64,000 nucleotides of DNA from Ligustrum vulgare. Taxonomy: Eukaryota; Streptophyta; Magnoliopsida; Lamiales; Oleaceae. The position numbers and the translations under genes are program-made. The notes under the pieces were generated by a model. It saw only the letters and a program-made list of their open reading frames with translations, had not been told where the DNA came from and made no database searches. Shown in pieces: positions 10,268 through 20,394 of this stretch (position 1 is the stretch's first letter; every line of letters begins with the position of its first letter). The stretch is taken from positions 27,899,446 through 27,963,445 of the forward strand of contig OY743172.1 of assembly GCA_963555705.1 (NCBI GenBank), in the 5' to 3' direction.

Positions 10268-11007
10268 CATGTTGGAGTCGAGCCGAGAAGACGAAATGAT
10301 CAAGCCGAGTCGAAAGATCAAAGTTTGAGGACCAGAAGGCTTTCACGGCCGTAACCTCCTCTCGGGTGAAAGTGCAAGATTACAAGGATTTCGTACTTAC
10401 GGCCGCAAATCTCAGGTCACGGCCGTAACCTTTGGACAGAATTATACTTATGGTCGTAAGTGTCTTTTCACGGCCGTAACTGCTCAGCGGGATAAGATTT
10501 TCGCAGAATTTTGATTATTTTATTTCGTTTTACGTTTTAGTTATTTTAGTTTAATTAGGACTCTATTTTGAGCTCATTCGCAGCTAGGGTTTGTTTTGCT
10601 TATTTATTACCTATTTCATTCAATGTAATATTCATATTTGATTTGATTAAACAGTTTTTTGAGGATTCAATAAAATTTATAGGTGGATTCTTATATTCCC
10701 TTCGAACTTATCAAGAATATTTCTTGTGGCGTTCAAAACCAGAAACTTATCAAGGAAGCTGGACAGATCCTTGTGGCGTTTTGCAAATCTTGGTTCTTCA
10801 ATCCGCATCGTCGATTTCGCGTCGTGATTGTCGGGTCAAGATTCCACTGTCCATCCACAACCTGGGTTCGGAACTTTTTGGCATTAATTCTGCGCATCTC
10901 GAATAATATCAATTTCTCATTACAATTATATCAAAGAATTGAGCGATAACATAATTGAGATTGAATCTCAGTTTGAATCCTTAATTACCTGACGGGCTGA
11001 TACCAAA
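10268..11007. mobile_element. Foreign insertion in the viral last ORF, probably LTR-retrotransposon-derived
   Basis: About 740 bp with a base composition unlike the A-rich virus. The left part (10,340-10,490) holds five variants of a palindrome-like motif acggccgtaa; the right part has phrases such as cccttcgaacttatcaag and cttgtggcgttc that resemble LTR and leader sequence of plant gypsy elements. Similar six-base words (catgtt) occur at both edges (10,268-10,273 and 11,008-11,013) and may be a target duplication, though six bases can match by chance and the ends are not clean TG...CA. No coding sequence is recognised in it. Confidence 0.45.
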
Positions 11008-11019
11008 CATGTTATATAA

Positions 11020-11856
11020 AAAATACAAACAAGTACATCTTTTGGAAGCAGTGGTGGACAAACGATTAAAAGAGATGAACCAAGTCCCAAGAAAATTATC
11101 GTAAATGAAGTCAATCCTCGAAAAGTAACAATCAATGCCAACGAAGAACATACAAGGGTAATTAAAATTCATGCTGAGGAGGAAGATGATTCCCCTTTTT
11201 TACCAAGAGAAGACGAATATAAAACTATTGCCAAAATTATATATGAACTTCAAGAATGTGATTGTTATTACATTTCGTCTGGAGATCACGTATACCCATG
11301 ATTGATCATTACTCAGGGAGGAGATCCCGTTATGACAAAAATGACAACGGATTATGGATTTTTGGATCTTATTTATCCAGGAAAAGATTTGAAAGGGATT
11401 GAAAATTTTGATGATTTATTAAAAGGAGAAATTTCAAAATTTTCCCAAGGAAGATCTATATATTTAAAATTTTATTCAATCAGTCCTGAAATTGATGGAA
11501 GGATATATTATCCCGCTGAGCATAGTATCACAATTGGATATGTTGCTCAAAATTTCCAGATAGAAATTGGAAAAAATACTAAACTTGTACTAAATATCAC
11601 AAGATCATGGTTTAGATCTCGAATGGTGTTGGGAATTAAAGTTCTCTACAACATTGCCAAAAACTTATATGATAAAAAATTCAAATGCATATGTCAATAT
11701 AATGGATGGACCCTCATCACTAATGGAGGAAAGGAAAAGTCAACAATTTTGAAAGAATACATTAACAAGTTTGACACTTATTGGATCCATAGAAGTTTTG
11801 CAACCTTACAAGAGGCATGCATTTTTAGAAATTGCCCTGCGTGCCAACAAAATTGA
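11020..11856 (+). pseudogene. Pararetroviral last ORF, 3' part
   Basis: One frame is open from 11,020 to the stop at 11,854-11,856 except for a TGA at 11,299-11,301. The N-terminal part is charged and acidic (IHAEEEDDSPFLPRE); the C-terminal part is better folded in appearance, with FYSISPEIDGR, ITIGYVAQNFQ and, at the end, a Cys-rich FRNCPACQQN preceded by two more Cys (KCICQYNGW). Position after RNase H and before the promoter matches the last ORF of caulimovirids (transactivator/inclusion-body protein, or tungrovirus P4). I do not recognise the fold and make no functional claim. Only one lesion in 278 codons makes this the best-preserved viral frame. Confidence 0.6.
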
Positions 11857-11939
11857 TGAACACCTGGAATCTACTTTATTGAAGGAAGATGTAGTGTGTC
11901 AAAAGTAGAAAGCCCTATGTAAGGGCCATGTGAAGAAAT

Positions 11940-12115
11940 AAATAATAGAGGGACATGTGTGTCCTTGTAATAAATAATAGAATGACGGGTGTGTCCTTGT
12001 GACATTATGAAAAGTTTCAAATTATTGTATCCATTATGTAAGCAATGATGTAAGAGGTTGTATAATTGTACCTCGTAAAGTTGTATAAATAAAAGCCTTC
12101 TGGCTAGGAAAAGGT
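11940..12115 (+). promoter_or_regulatory. Pararetroviral promoter with TATA box
   Basis: TATAAATAAA at 12,084-12,093 lies shortly downstream of the last viral ORF, the place of the pregenomic promoter in this family. Upstream are two repeats of gtgtgtccttgt (about 11,958 and 11,990) and a TGACG at about 11,983 with another TGAC word nearby, which recalls the as-1 elements (TGA-factor sites) of such promoters. AATAAA within the TATA region could also act in polyadenylation of the terminally redundant transcript. Confidence 0.6.
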
Positions 12116-12554
12116 AGAGATCACTGGAGCACTCAATTTGTGAGAAAGTCAAAAAAATCCTTTGTCCTTGAAAGTTCTAATACCAACCTTGTATCAATGT
12201 TCATATTATCAACAAAATTCAAATCGATTTATCAAAATATGATGAGTTTCTAAATTTCTGTCTTATGAATCCTATTTCCTATAAGAAGATATATTATTAA
12301 GAAAACTCCCTACATTATGTCCAAAATATTTTTCAGAAGAATGTTATATAGTTATGGCATGGATTCAGGTGAGGCTAATTACCCATAAACGCAGGAGGCC
12401 GTTGAAGGGAATGATAGCAGGAACATGTGACCTGAAGGTCACTAACATCAGAAGGAGAATACAAAGGTACAAAAAACAAGAAAAGATGTTAGTATTCTTA
12501 ATATATTTGTCTTTATGAAATTAGGAGGAAGATGAACTATTAAAACACGTCATC
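12116..12554 (+). other. Probable viral leader
   Basis: No long ORF. It contains a perfect six-bp stem GTGACC-TGAA-GGTCAC at 12,427-12,442 and several short ATG-stop units, as expected of caulimovirid leaders. Unlike a tandem viral copy, no Met-tRNA primer site was found at its end. Confidence 0.45.
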
Positions 12555-12863
12555 ATGGGAGAGTTTTTAATAATTAAGTTTAATTATCAAAACAGTCCTT
12601 ATAAGGATGAATATCATAGCATAATTGAATATTTATTCATGCATAAACAATTTACTAGACCCAATAATGAAATAAAAAAGTTATACCATTTTTTTATATG
12701 CCATATCTGTTAGCTATTTTTCCAAAATTAAAGAAATTAGTGATAATATTGAAATAAATAATGAATTATATTTAGGATATGTGTTTAGTAGCGATAATGA
12801 TTATGATCCCATAATAGATTATGACAGTGATGAAAGAGACGAATCTTTCTTTACTAGTTTTTA
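12555..12863 (+). pseudogene. A-rich ORF relic downstream of viral promoter
   Basis: ATG at 12,555 starts a frame reading MGEFLIIKFNYQNSPYKDEY that shifts near 12,700 into ISDNIEINNELYLGY and an acidic tail with SDNDYDPIIDYDSDERDE, ending at a TAA near 12,862. About 100 residues in total. Composition matches the viral ORFs. No domain recognised. It may be an extra viral ORF or part of a second viral segment. Confidence 0.4.
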
Positions 12864-13544
12864 AAAATTTTGATATCATGAATGAAAGAAATTACATCAT
12901 GAGAAAACTCAGATATAAGAGAGGTTCATATAAAGTTAAAAGAATATTAAAATAAAATAGGAATTTAATATAAAAATGAAATTGATAAAATAAGATACCA
13001 ATAGCAACTTTATGTATTACAATAGATATTAAAATGTTTTAAAGAAAATTTTGCTAGAGGTAATATGAGATCTATAGTAATACAAGATATCCAGATATAA
13101 TTGATAAACTAGAAAAAAGAAAGAAAAACGTTTCAAAATATAACATACCATTTGAACATAGCCTGGATATTATGGCTGATATAGATATTATCAATTCTCA
13201 AACACTAATAGAATTTGAAAAGTTACTTGAAACTTTATAGATTATTTTACAACTACTTTATACCTTTGAGTTTACAATTTGATTTTAAAAATGTTTGGAT
13301 ATACGATTAAAAGACTAGATAATTTGCTAGAAAGAGTAATGAAAAAAAAAATTACATCTTAATTAATGAATATAGATGAATCATCTGAAGAATATTATAT
13401 ACTTTCAGAAAATTGTGATCAATATGTTATAGACTATTCTAATATATCACAACAAATAATAGATTTATTTAATAAAATCATAACCAATGATAATACAATC
13501 TTAATATAATGTCATGATGTACAATCAAAGGATTAGATAACCTG
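12864..13544 (+). other. A-rich sequence with short broken frames
   Basis: Coding-like pieces such as YNIPFEHSLDIMADIDI (about 13,139) are separated by stops. Composition matches the virus. No domain recognised. Confidence 0.35.
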
Positions 13545-14030
13545 TTGGATAAATTGAAAGAAAAAATGGAAGATATTAAATACCAAATGGAAAATGAAAA
13601 TATATCTTTTGAAGAATATAACAGGCTTTTAGAAAAATACGAACAATATATTACGTATTATTGTATTTTACTCGATCAAAGAATGGACTTATATGCAAAA
13701 AGTTTGTATAACAATTTATCAACTTCAAAGTTTAAATTTATGGACACTGCACAAGCATCACATTCTAATAATTGTGATCATAAACTGTATTTAGAAAACA
13801 AAGATGTTTTATTTTTATTAGTTATTGCTGAAAAATCTAAAAATATATATTCTGTTGGACAATCTAAACTAAAAAATATATACAAAGATATTGACTATGC
13901 TTGCTTAAATAGAATAGAATATTATTCTGTCGAAACAGTTAAAAATATAAATACAGTTCATAAAATTATAAAAGAATACGAAGATATAGAAGAAGAAGTA
14001 TCAGGAAATAGCATTAGAATATGTAACTAA
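13545..14030 (+). pseudogene. A-rich ORF of unknown function, probably viral
   Basis: Open for 161 codons from a TTG at 13,545. The first 60 residues are helical and charged (KEKMEDIKYQMENENISFEE, then LLEKYEQYITYYCILLDQ), the middle has LFLLVIAEKSKNIYSVGQSK, and the end is acidic. Plus-strand A bias is the same as in the viral ORFs. There is no recognised domain, start ATG or neighbour that fixes the role. Coding-like sequence seems to continue to about 14,140 in another frame. It may be the remnant of ORF 1-type protein from a second, diverged viral copy. Confidence 0.4.
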
Positions 14031-14139
14031 AAAAGATCATCTCAAAGCTTTTAAAAAATTATTACAATATAAAACGCTTTTAGAAGAACTTAAAAGATTA
14101 AAAAATATGAATATAATAAGAAGTATTAAATTAAATCAA

Positions 14140-14767
14140 CCTAACAAAGTTAAGGATTTACATTGCAAAGAAAATAATTCACTTCATTAAGAGTAATATA
14201 AACAATTTGTAAAAGATTACCATTTTGAAAAAAATAAATGTTTCGCATGGCTAATTTGGCAAATCTCCCGTTTAAAATCAATCCAAAAATTCCTTCGGTC
14301 TTTCCCAGTATTAACCCACTTCCCAAATTCATTCCTTTAGTCCTCTGTTTCGCTTCGCTTCACTTCTGCTTTCCACTTCCAAGTTCGAGTTTGACCGACC
14401 TTTACACATAAGAGAAGACGACACCAACCGACTACTTCGACCTTCAGCCCAACTCCACAGATTGTCCATTCCAACGACTCCAAGCTCAGCCTCCACACTA
14501 GTCTACTGGTAATAGCCAGGTTAGTGATTTTTTTTAGAAAAACCCTAGATTGGGAAAACTTAGTTTCTATTAAATTTCCCCGAATCACTTGTGAGCCCTA
14601 ATGATTCCCCTTTTTATTTATGACTCGTGAGTTTTTTTTTTTTTTTTTTGGGTAGATAGATTAGTTTGTTTATTTTCAATTTGCAGATTGTGAATTTGGG
14701 GATTTTTTATTATTTAGCTTAGGAATTATGAACTTGTGAAGTATATGTCATTATTTGTGATTAGTGA
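14140..14767. other. No gene recognised; possible hAT 5' leader
   Basis: Non-coding in appearance. A C/T-rich stretch at 14,330-14,480 could be an untranslated leader of the hAT gene that follows. A run of 19 T lies at about 14,632-14,650. Confidence 0.4.
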
Positions 14768-14985
14768 ATGATTTGTGATTTTTACAAAAAACTGAATTTG
14801 AATATACAAGTCTGCTATCTGTTGAGTCGCAAATTATATAGAACCTTTTTTTCCAACCAAAACAGAAGTCACAGCCTAGTTCATCTAGTTCTACACCCCA
14901 ACACTAATTCTATTCAAGCAAACCAATTGATAGACGATGATAACACAAAGAAGTTTCGGATTCAATTTAATACGGATGAACTTGT
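14768..14985 (+). pseudogene. hAT (TTF/ZMYM-like) transposase, N-terminal piece
   Basis: An open frame ending FRIQFNTDEL continues, once the copia element and one copy of its five-base target duplication are left out, directly into the frame at 20,145 (LVSDPGKHSP). This shows that the copia element inserted into a coding sequence. The piece lies before the TTF-type zinc-finger region of hAT-family transposase-like proteins. It contains no diagnostic motif of its own. Confidence 0.6.
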
Positions 14986-15512
14986 TGTTGGGAATTAGGA
15001 CGCAACTAATCCCGCCCAGGATCGATGTGACACAAATAAATTGGACTGAGAAAATATAAATACGCAAAAATAAAATGCAAATACGAAACACAAAAATTTA
15101 CATGGTTCAGCAATTTGCCTACGTCCACGGACCCACACCAATATATTTCACTTAACTCGGAAAAATGAGGAGTACAAAAATACTACACTGTATTTTTATC
15201 TGCCTATGCAAAGGTTATTCTCTCCAACTCACTTTTTTCTCTATTTTGTGAACACCTCTTGATTGTGTTACTCTTCTACACAAGAAGACTCTATGTTGTG
15301 GTGGTGCATTTTTCATTGAGGTTTTGCCCTCTATTTATAGGGAAAGTTTGGACAAAGAATCAACAATGGAAGGAATAAAATAGGTGTGAACATATGAGGA
15401 TTGTAGGCTAATGGTGTCTTACCAAATAGGTGTGAACATGGACTATTAATGGTGGCTTGCCAATTTCAACAAAGTTGGCTTTATTTTCCACATTTAGCTT
15501 CATTTTTCAACA
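14986..15512 (-). repeat. Copia 3' LTR
   Basis: 527 bp, TGTTGGGAATTAGG at one end and TTTTTCAACA at the other. It contains ctatttataggg at about 15,333, a TATA-like site when read in either direction. Preceded by target copy cttgt. Confidence 0.95.
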
Positions 15513-15603
15513 ATCTCCCACTTGGGGACAAATGTGGCTTCCTCTGAGATATCTCCTTCTTGCAACTCCTTGTGAAATATGGTGTGAGTCATTTCCTTTG
15601 TCT

Positions 15604-18495
15604 TCACTTCAGAAGACCAATTGAAGCTGAGCACAGCTCCAATTTTTCCTTTGTTACTGTCTTGGTCATCATGTCGGCTGGGTTCTTGCTACCCTGGATC
15701 TTCTCTAGTGTTAATACTTCATCCTCTAGAAGAGACCTGATGAAGTGATAACGGAGTCCAATGTGCTTGGTTCTAGAATGAAATGCTGAATTCTTTGCCA
15801 GATGTATCGCACTCTGACTATCACTGTGCAAAACATTCTTCTCCTGACTGAATCCCAATTCTGCCAACAAACCCTGTAACCAGATCATTTCTTTGCTAGC
15901 CTCGGTTACTGCCACGTACTCTGCTTCTGTAGTGGATAGAGCAACAATCTTCTGTATCTTCGAAATCCAGCTAACTGCAGTAGTACCTACTGTGAAAACA
16001 TAACCAGTAGTACTTCTCCTGCGATCTACCTCGCCAGCAAAATCTGCATCTACAAAGCCTTGTAGAGTCACCTCGCCTCGTCCAAAGCATAAGCATCTAT
16101 CAGTAGTTCCCCGTAGATATCTTAATATCCACTTTACTGCTTCCCAATGCTGCTTTCCTGGATTTGCCATAAACCTGCTCACAACTCCCACTGCATGAGC
16201 AATATCTGGTCTGGTACAAACCATGGCATACATCAAACTTCCAATGGCTGAGGCATATGGTATTTTAGCCATGAAGTTTATCTCGTCCTCTGTCTTAGGA
16301 CTCTGATCACTAGATAGACGGAAGTGATTAGCTAGTGGCGTGCTGACAGCCTTCGCACTGCACATGTTAAATCTCTGCAGGACTTGACTAATGTACTTGG
16401 CCTGAGATAACTGCAAGATACCCTTCTGCTTATCTCTGAAAATCCTCATTCCGGGAATCTGCTTCGCTGCACCCAAGTCCTTCATTTCGAATTCTGCTGA
16501 CAGCTGCATCTTTAACTTCTTGATTTTGTCCATATCTGAGCCTGCTACTAACATATCATCGACATAAAGTAGCAAAATTATATAACTGGACTCGAATCTC
16601 CTGAAGTAGCAACAATGGTCAGCATTACATTTGAAGTAGCCATTTTTCTGCATAAATCCGTCGAACTTCTTGTACCACTGTCTCGGGGCTTGCTTTAAGC
16701 CATACAGGCTCTTCTTCAATTTGCAAACGAGCTTCTCCTTTCCTTTGACTGAGAAGCCTTCTGGCTGCTGCATATATATTTCCTCCTCAAGGTCACCATG
16801 GAGGAAAGCAGTTTTTACATCTAACTGCTCCAAGTGCAAACCCTCTGCTGCAACAATACTCAAGACTGATCTGATTGTTGTCAGCTTCACAACTGCCGAA
16901 AATATTTCCGTGTAGTCAATTCCTTCTTTCTGCTGGAAACCTTTGACCACCAACCTCGCCTTGTATCTCTTTGATCCATCATGTTCCTCCTTGATTCTGT
17001 ACACCCACTTATTGTGTAGAGCTCTCTTTCCTGTAGGTAACTCGGCTAGTTCCCACGTCTGGTTAGAGATGAGAGACTTTATCTCATCTTTCATTGCAAG
17101 CTCCCACTTGCCAGAATCACCGACCTGACATGCCTCATGATAGCATTCAGGTTCACCTGCATCAGTAAGTAACATGTAGCTCATGTACTTTCTATTTGGA
17201 ACATGAGGTCTGGTTGACCTTCTAAGAACAGGGACTGGAGACTGTAATGCATCAGTCTCTAGAACAGGCTCCTGTAACTGCAGATCCTCCTCTGTCTGCT
17301 GCGACGTACTACTTTCTGGAGCATCCAACTCAACATATGTTGGATCATCATGTATTGTGTCATCGGACTGCACTGCATTTCTGTCCTTGTACATAACCTT
17401 CTCGTTGAATATGACATCCCTGCTTCTGATGACCTTTCTGTTCTGGTCATCCCATAAGCGGTAGCCGAACTCATCTCCGCCATATCCAATGAATGTGCAC
17501 TTTAGTGATTTGGGGTCTAACTTGCCCCTTGCCTGGTCACTAATATGTGCATATGCGACACATCCAAAAACTTTCAAGTGGGAAAGTTTTATTTCTTTTC
17601 TGCTCCATACTTCCTCCGGTATCCTGTACTCCAACGGTACCGAGGGTCCTCGATTGATCAAGTACACAGCTGTGTTGACTGCTTCTGCCCAAAACTGTTT
17701 GGGCAAGCCTGCATGTAACCTCATGCTTCTGGCTCTCTCCGTTAATGTCCGGTTCATACGTTCTGCAACTCCATTTTGCTGTGGAGTCCCTGGCAACGTC
17801 CTCTCCATTTTGATGCCATTCTGGTAACAGAACTTCTTGAACGCCATATCCGTATATTCTCCTCCGTTGTCGGACCTCAGCTTCTTTACTCGCAATCCTG
17901 TTTCATTTTCCACCATGGCTTTCCACTTCTTGAACACATCGAATACTTCGGACTTGTGTCTCAAGAAATAAACCCACACTTTTCTCGAGTGGTCATCAAT
18001 GAAAGTCACAAAGTATGACTTTCCGCCAATAGATGAAACTGCGGTTGGTCCCCAAACGTCTGTGTGGACTAACTCAAGCTTCTCTCGCTTCCGAGTTCTA
18101 CCACTAGTGTTGAAACTCACCCTGGTTTGCTTCCCAAAGATGCAACTCTCGCATAAGTCTATATCAGTAGATTGAAGCTCTGGTAGTTTCCCCTTTGCAT
18201 GCATGTACTTGAGTCCCTTCTGACTCATATGCCCAATTCTCTGGTGCCACAAGTTTGGGCCCTCCTTGCTTTCAGCAACTGCAATTGTCACACAAGCATC
18301 CGCCGTTGTGTAGAGGGTGCCAGTATCCTTGCCTCGAGCGATAATCATGGCGCCCTTGGTGATCTTCCAGTTATCACCAGAGAAGGTGGTGACATGTCCT
18401 TCTCCCGACAATTGCTTGACGGAGATTAAGTTCTTCCTCAATTCTGGAATATGTCTCACGTCCTTCAGCTTCCACACAGATCCATTGATCTTGAT
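15604..18495 (-). pseudogene. Copia pol: GAG-pre-integrase, integrase, RT, RNase H
   Basis: An open frame of 957 codons from 18,477 on the minus strand, in frame with gag except for one UAG at 18,496-18,498. In order: LWHQRIGHMSQKGL and CESCIFGKQTR (zinc-binding HHCC part of integrase); HTDVWGP, DDHSRKVWVY and LRSDNGGEYT (integrase catalytic core); [13 protein letters not shown] and LLLYVDDMLVAG (RT with catalytic Asp pair); DADFAGEVDRRRSTTGY, STTEAEYVA and SDSQSAIHLAKN (RNase H); and NPADMMTK near the end. All catalytic residues that I can check are present. Apart from the single stop upstream, the frame is intact, so this copy could have been mobile until recently. Lineage looks Tork/Tnt1-like, but I did not compare it formally. 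Confidence 0.93.
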
Positions 18496-19499
18496 CTATA
18501 CATCACCCTTTCCGACCACGTCACACGGTTGATCATTACCGAGATAGACTCTACCAAAATCACCCCGCGTATAGTTTACAAAAAACTCCTTGTTTGAGGT
18601 AGCATGAAAAGATGCTCCGGAATCAATCACCCAGTATTCCGTTTTTCTCTCCAAAGAGCATATTAAAGCATCGTCTGCTTCCTCTTCCACAACATTGACT
18701 TCTGTCCTGTCCTCCTTTTCTTTTGGAGGTGTTGGACACTGGTTTTTGTAATGACCGGTCTTGCCACACTTCCAACATTCCACAACCTTTGTCTTGTTGG
18801 AATTGTTTGGATTTCTGGACCTCGATCTGCCACTTCTGAATTTGCCGTTACCCCGCCCATTTCCTCTGTTGGAACTCCTGCCTCTGCTTTCCACGTTCAA
18901 CGCTGATCCTGAAGTTGAGACACCTTCTGACTGTCGTCTGATCTCCTCCGTTAAGATCATGCTTACGACATCATCGAACTTCAATTTTGACTTTCCGGCA
19001 GAGCCACTAATTGCTGTGACTGTACCATTCCAGCTGTCTGGCAACTGCCCAAGAATTAACAGAGCTCGAACTTCATCACTAAAAATGATTTCGACTGTGT
19101 TTAGCTGGTCCGTCACTTCATTGAATTCATTTAGGTGCTCCCCAAATCTTCCGCCTTCGGCCATCTTCATATTGAACAGCTTTTTAATTAAGTGGACTTT
19201 ATTTGCTGCAGATGGCTGTTCATACATGCTAGAAAGGGCTGCCATGAGAGACTCTGTCGTCTTCTCATTTTTTATGTTGAAAGCCACTGACTTTGACAAC
19301 GTCAGCCTGATTGTGCGAGTGCTTTTCGATCAAGCAACTCCCAATCCCCCTGGCTTATATCTTCCGGCTTTTCTTTTAGTGGCTTGTATAGATCCTTCTG
19401 GTACAGATAGTCCTCCATTTGCATTTTCCAAAATCCAAAATTTGAACCATCAAATTTGTCAATTTTGGATATTTTCTCATCTGTCGACATTGCTCCCAC
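18496..19499 (-). pseudogene. Copia gag and protease region
   Basis: Starts MGAMSTDEKISKIDKFDG at 19,499 on the minus strand, about 100 bases from the primer site. The nucleocapsid part is Arg/Ser-rich with the CCHC knuckle CWKCGKTGHYKNQC (about 18,737-18,780). The protease signature WVIDSGASFHAT follows near 18,626. A one-base frameshift near 19,300-19,310 breaks gag after LLDRKALAQ; the reading resumes as LSKSVAFN. A UAG at 18,496-18,498 separates it from pol. Intact copia elements read through from gag to pol in one frame, so both are inactivating mutations. Confidence 0.9.
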
Positions 19500-19598
19500 T
19501 CGATCACAAAACAGTCTAAAGAAATCTTTTTAGATGTGGAAGATCAGTCAAAGCTGCAACCACAGAGCATACTAAGAATTTCAAAAGATCTCAATGAG

Positions 19599-19615
19599 CC
19601 AAAGCTCTGATACCA
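19599..19615 (-). promoter_or_regulatory. Copia primer-binding site
   Basis: On the minus strand TGGTATCAGAGCTTTGG, complementary to the 3' end of initiator Met-tRNA, lies two bases inside the 5' LTR. Confidence 0.9.
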
Positions 19616-19617
19616 AT

Positions 19618-20144
19618 TGTTGGGAATTAGGACGCAACTAATCCCGCCCAGGATCGATGTGACACAAATAAATTGGACTGAGAAAATATAAATACGCAAA
19701 TATAAAATGCAAATACGAAACACAAAGATTTACGTGGTTCAGCAATTTGCCTACGTCCACGGACCCACACCAATATATTTCACTTAACTCGAAAAAATGA
19801 GGAGTACAAAAATACTACACTGTATTTTTATCTGCCTATGCAAAGGCTATTCTCTCCAACTCACTTTTTTCTCTATTTTGTGAACACCTCTTGATTGTGT
19901 TACTCTTCTACACAAGAAGACTCTATGTTGTGGTGGTGCATTTTTCATTGAGGTTTTGCCCTCTATTTATAGGGAAAGTTTGGACAAAGAATCAACAATG
20001 GAAGGAATAAAATAGGTGTGAACATATGAGGATTGTAGGCTAATGGTGTCTTACCAAATATGTGTGAACATGGACTATTAATGGTGGCTTGCCAATTTCA
20101 ACAAAGTTTGCTTTATTTTCCACATTTAGCTCCATTTTTCAACA
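19618..20144 (-). repeat. Copia 5' LTR
   Basis: 527 bp, about eight substitutions from the 3' LTR. Followed by the second target copy cttgt at 20,145-20,149. Confidence 0.95.
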
Positions 20145-20394
20145 CTTGTGTCTGACCCAGGGAAACATTCACCTATTGAGTCATATGATCCTAATATTAT
20201 GGATGATAGGATTTTCTACTTAGAAAAAAGACCTTGTCAACCTCATGGGCATGACTTTCCTAGAACACCTATGGGAAATGATACTAGGTGTTTTAGGAAA
20301 GAATGGTTCTCTGAATTTTATTGGTTGAAGTACAGTATTGACAAAGATGTTGCTTATTACTTGTATTACTACTTGTTCAAACCTGATAGAGGAG
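20145..20394 (+). pseudogene. hAT transposase, TTF-type zinc-finger region
   Basis: Reads SDPGKHSPIESYDPN, EKRPCQPHGHDFPRT, RCFRKEWFSEFYWLKYS and DVAYYLYYYLFKPD, a close match to the pattern of the TTF-type zinc-finger region shared by plant hAT-like, ZMYM1-related transposase proteins (CQPH near the start, then a Trp-rich stretch and A-Y-C-L-Y-C-Y-L-F). The family pattern has two Cys in the last motif; here both are Tyr (AYYLYYYLF), so zinc binding is lost. The frame is broken at 20,395 by a solo LTR and resumes at about 21,229. Confidence 0.8.

Larger units (their letters stand above)
4144..14030 (+). mobile_element. Endogenous pararetrovirus (Caulimoviridae-like), degenerate
   Basis: About 9.9 kb of strongly A-rich plus-strand coding-like sequence. 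In order it shows a Met-tRNA primer site, two small ORFs, a capsid-like region ending in a CCHC zinc knuckle, a movement-protein-like segment, two retropepsin-like segments, reverse transcriptase, RNase H, a last ORF, and a TATA promoter followed by a leader. No integrase and no LTRs are present, which separates it from gypsy elements and fits a plant pararetrovirus captured in the host genome. Every long ORF is cut by stops or frameshifts, so the copy is inactive. About 740 bp of unrelated sequence interrupts it at 10,268-11,007. The small ORFs joined by overlapping stop and start codons recall tungroviruses, but the domain order does not, so I do not assign a genus. Confidence 0.85.
14986..20144 (-). 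mobile_element. Ty1-copia retrotransposon, full length, young
   Basis: A complete 5,159-bp element on the minus strand. Two 527-bp LTRs (14,986-15,512 and 19,618-20,144), both TGTTGG...CAACA, differ at about eight positions and have no indels, close to 98.5 percent identity by eye. It is flanked by a perfect target duplication, cttgt, at 14,981-14,985 and 20,145-20,149. The primer site TGGTATCAGAGCTTTGG (Met-tRNA) is at 19,599-19,615 on the minus strand and a purine-rich tract lies at about 15,513-15,527. The interior holds a single gag-pol frame with only two visible lesions. The domain order protease, integrase, RT, RNase H defines Ty1-copia. The high LTR identity implies an insertion well under a million or so years old at commonly used plant rates. 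Confidence 0.95.

Noticed and set aside
10568..10949. Two overlapping plus-strand frames of 112 and 88 codons
   Set aside because: They lie in the foreign block within the virus, overlap in different frames and have no recognised domain; the region looks like retrotransposon leader.
10985..11005. Minus-strand tRNA primer-site-like word (TGGTATCAG)
   Set aside because: Only nine bases match and no LTR end lies next to it; not enough to call a primer site.
11871..12152. 93-codon minus-strand frame over the viral promoter
   Set aside because: No domain, opposite to all viral genes, overlaps the TATA region.
15560..19519. Several plus-strand frames of 60-252 codons
   Set aside because: They are complements of the copia gag-pol frame and show no domain of their own.
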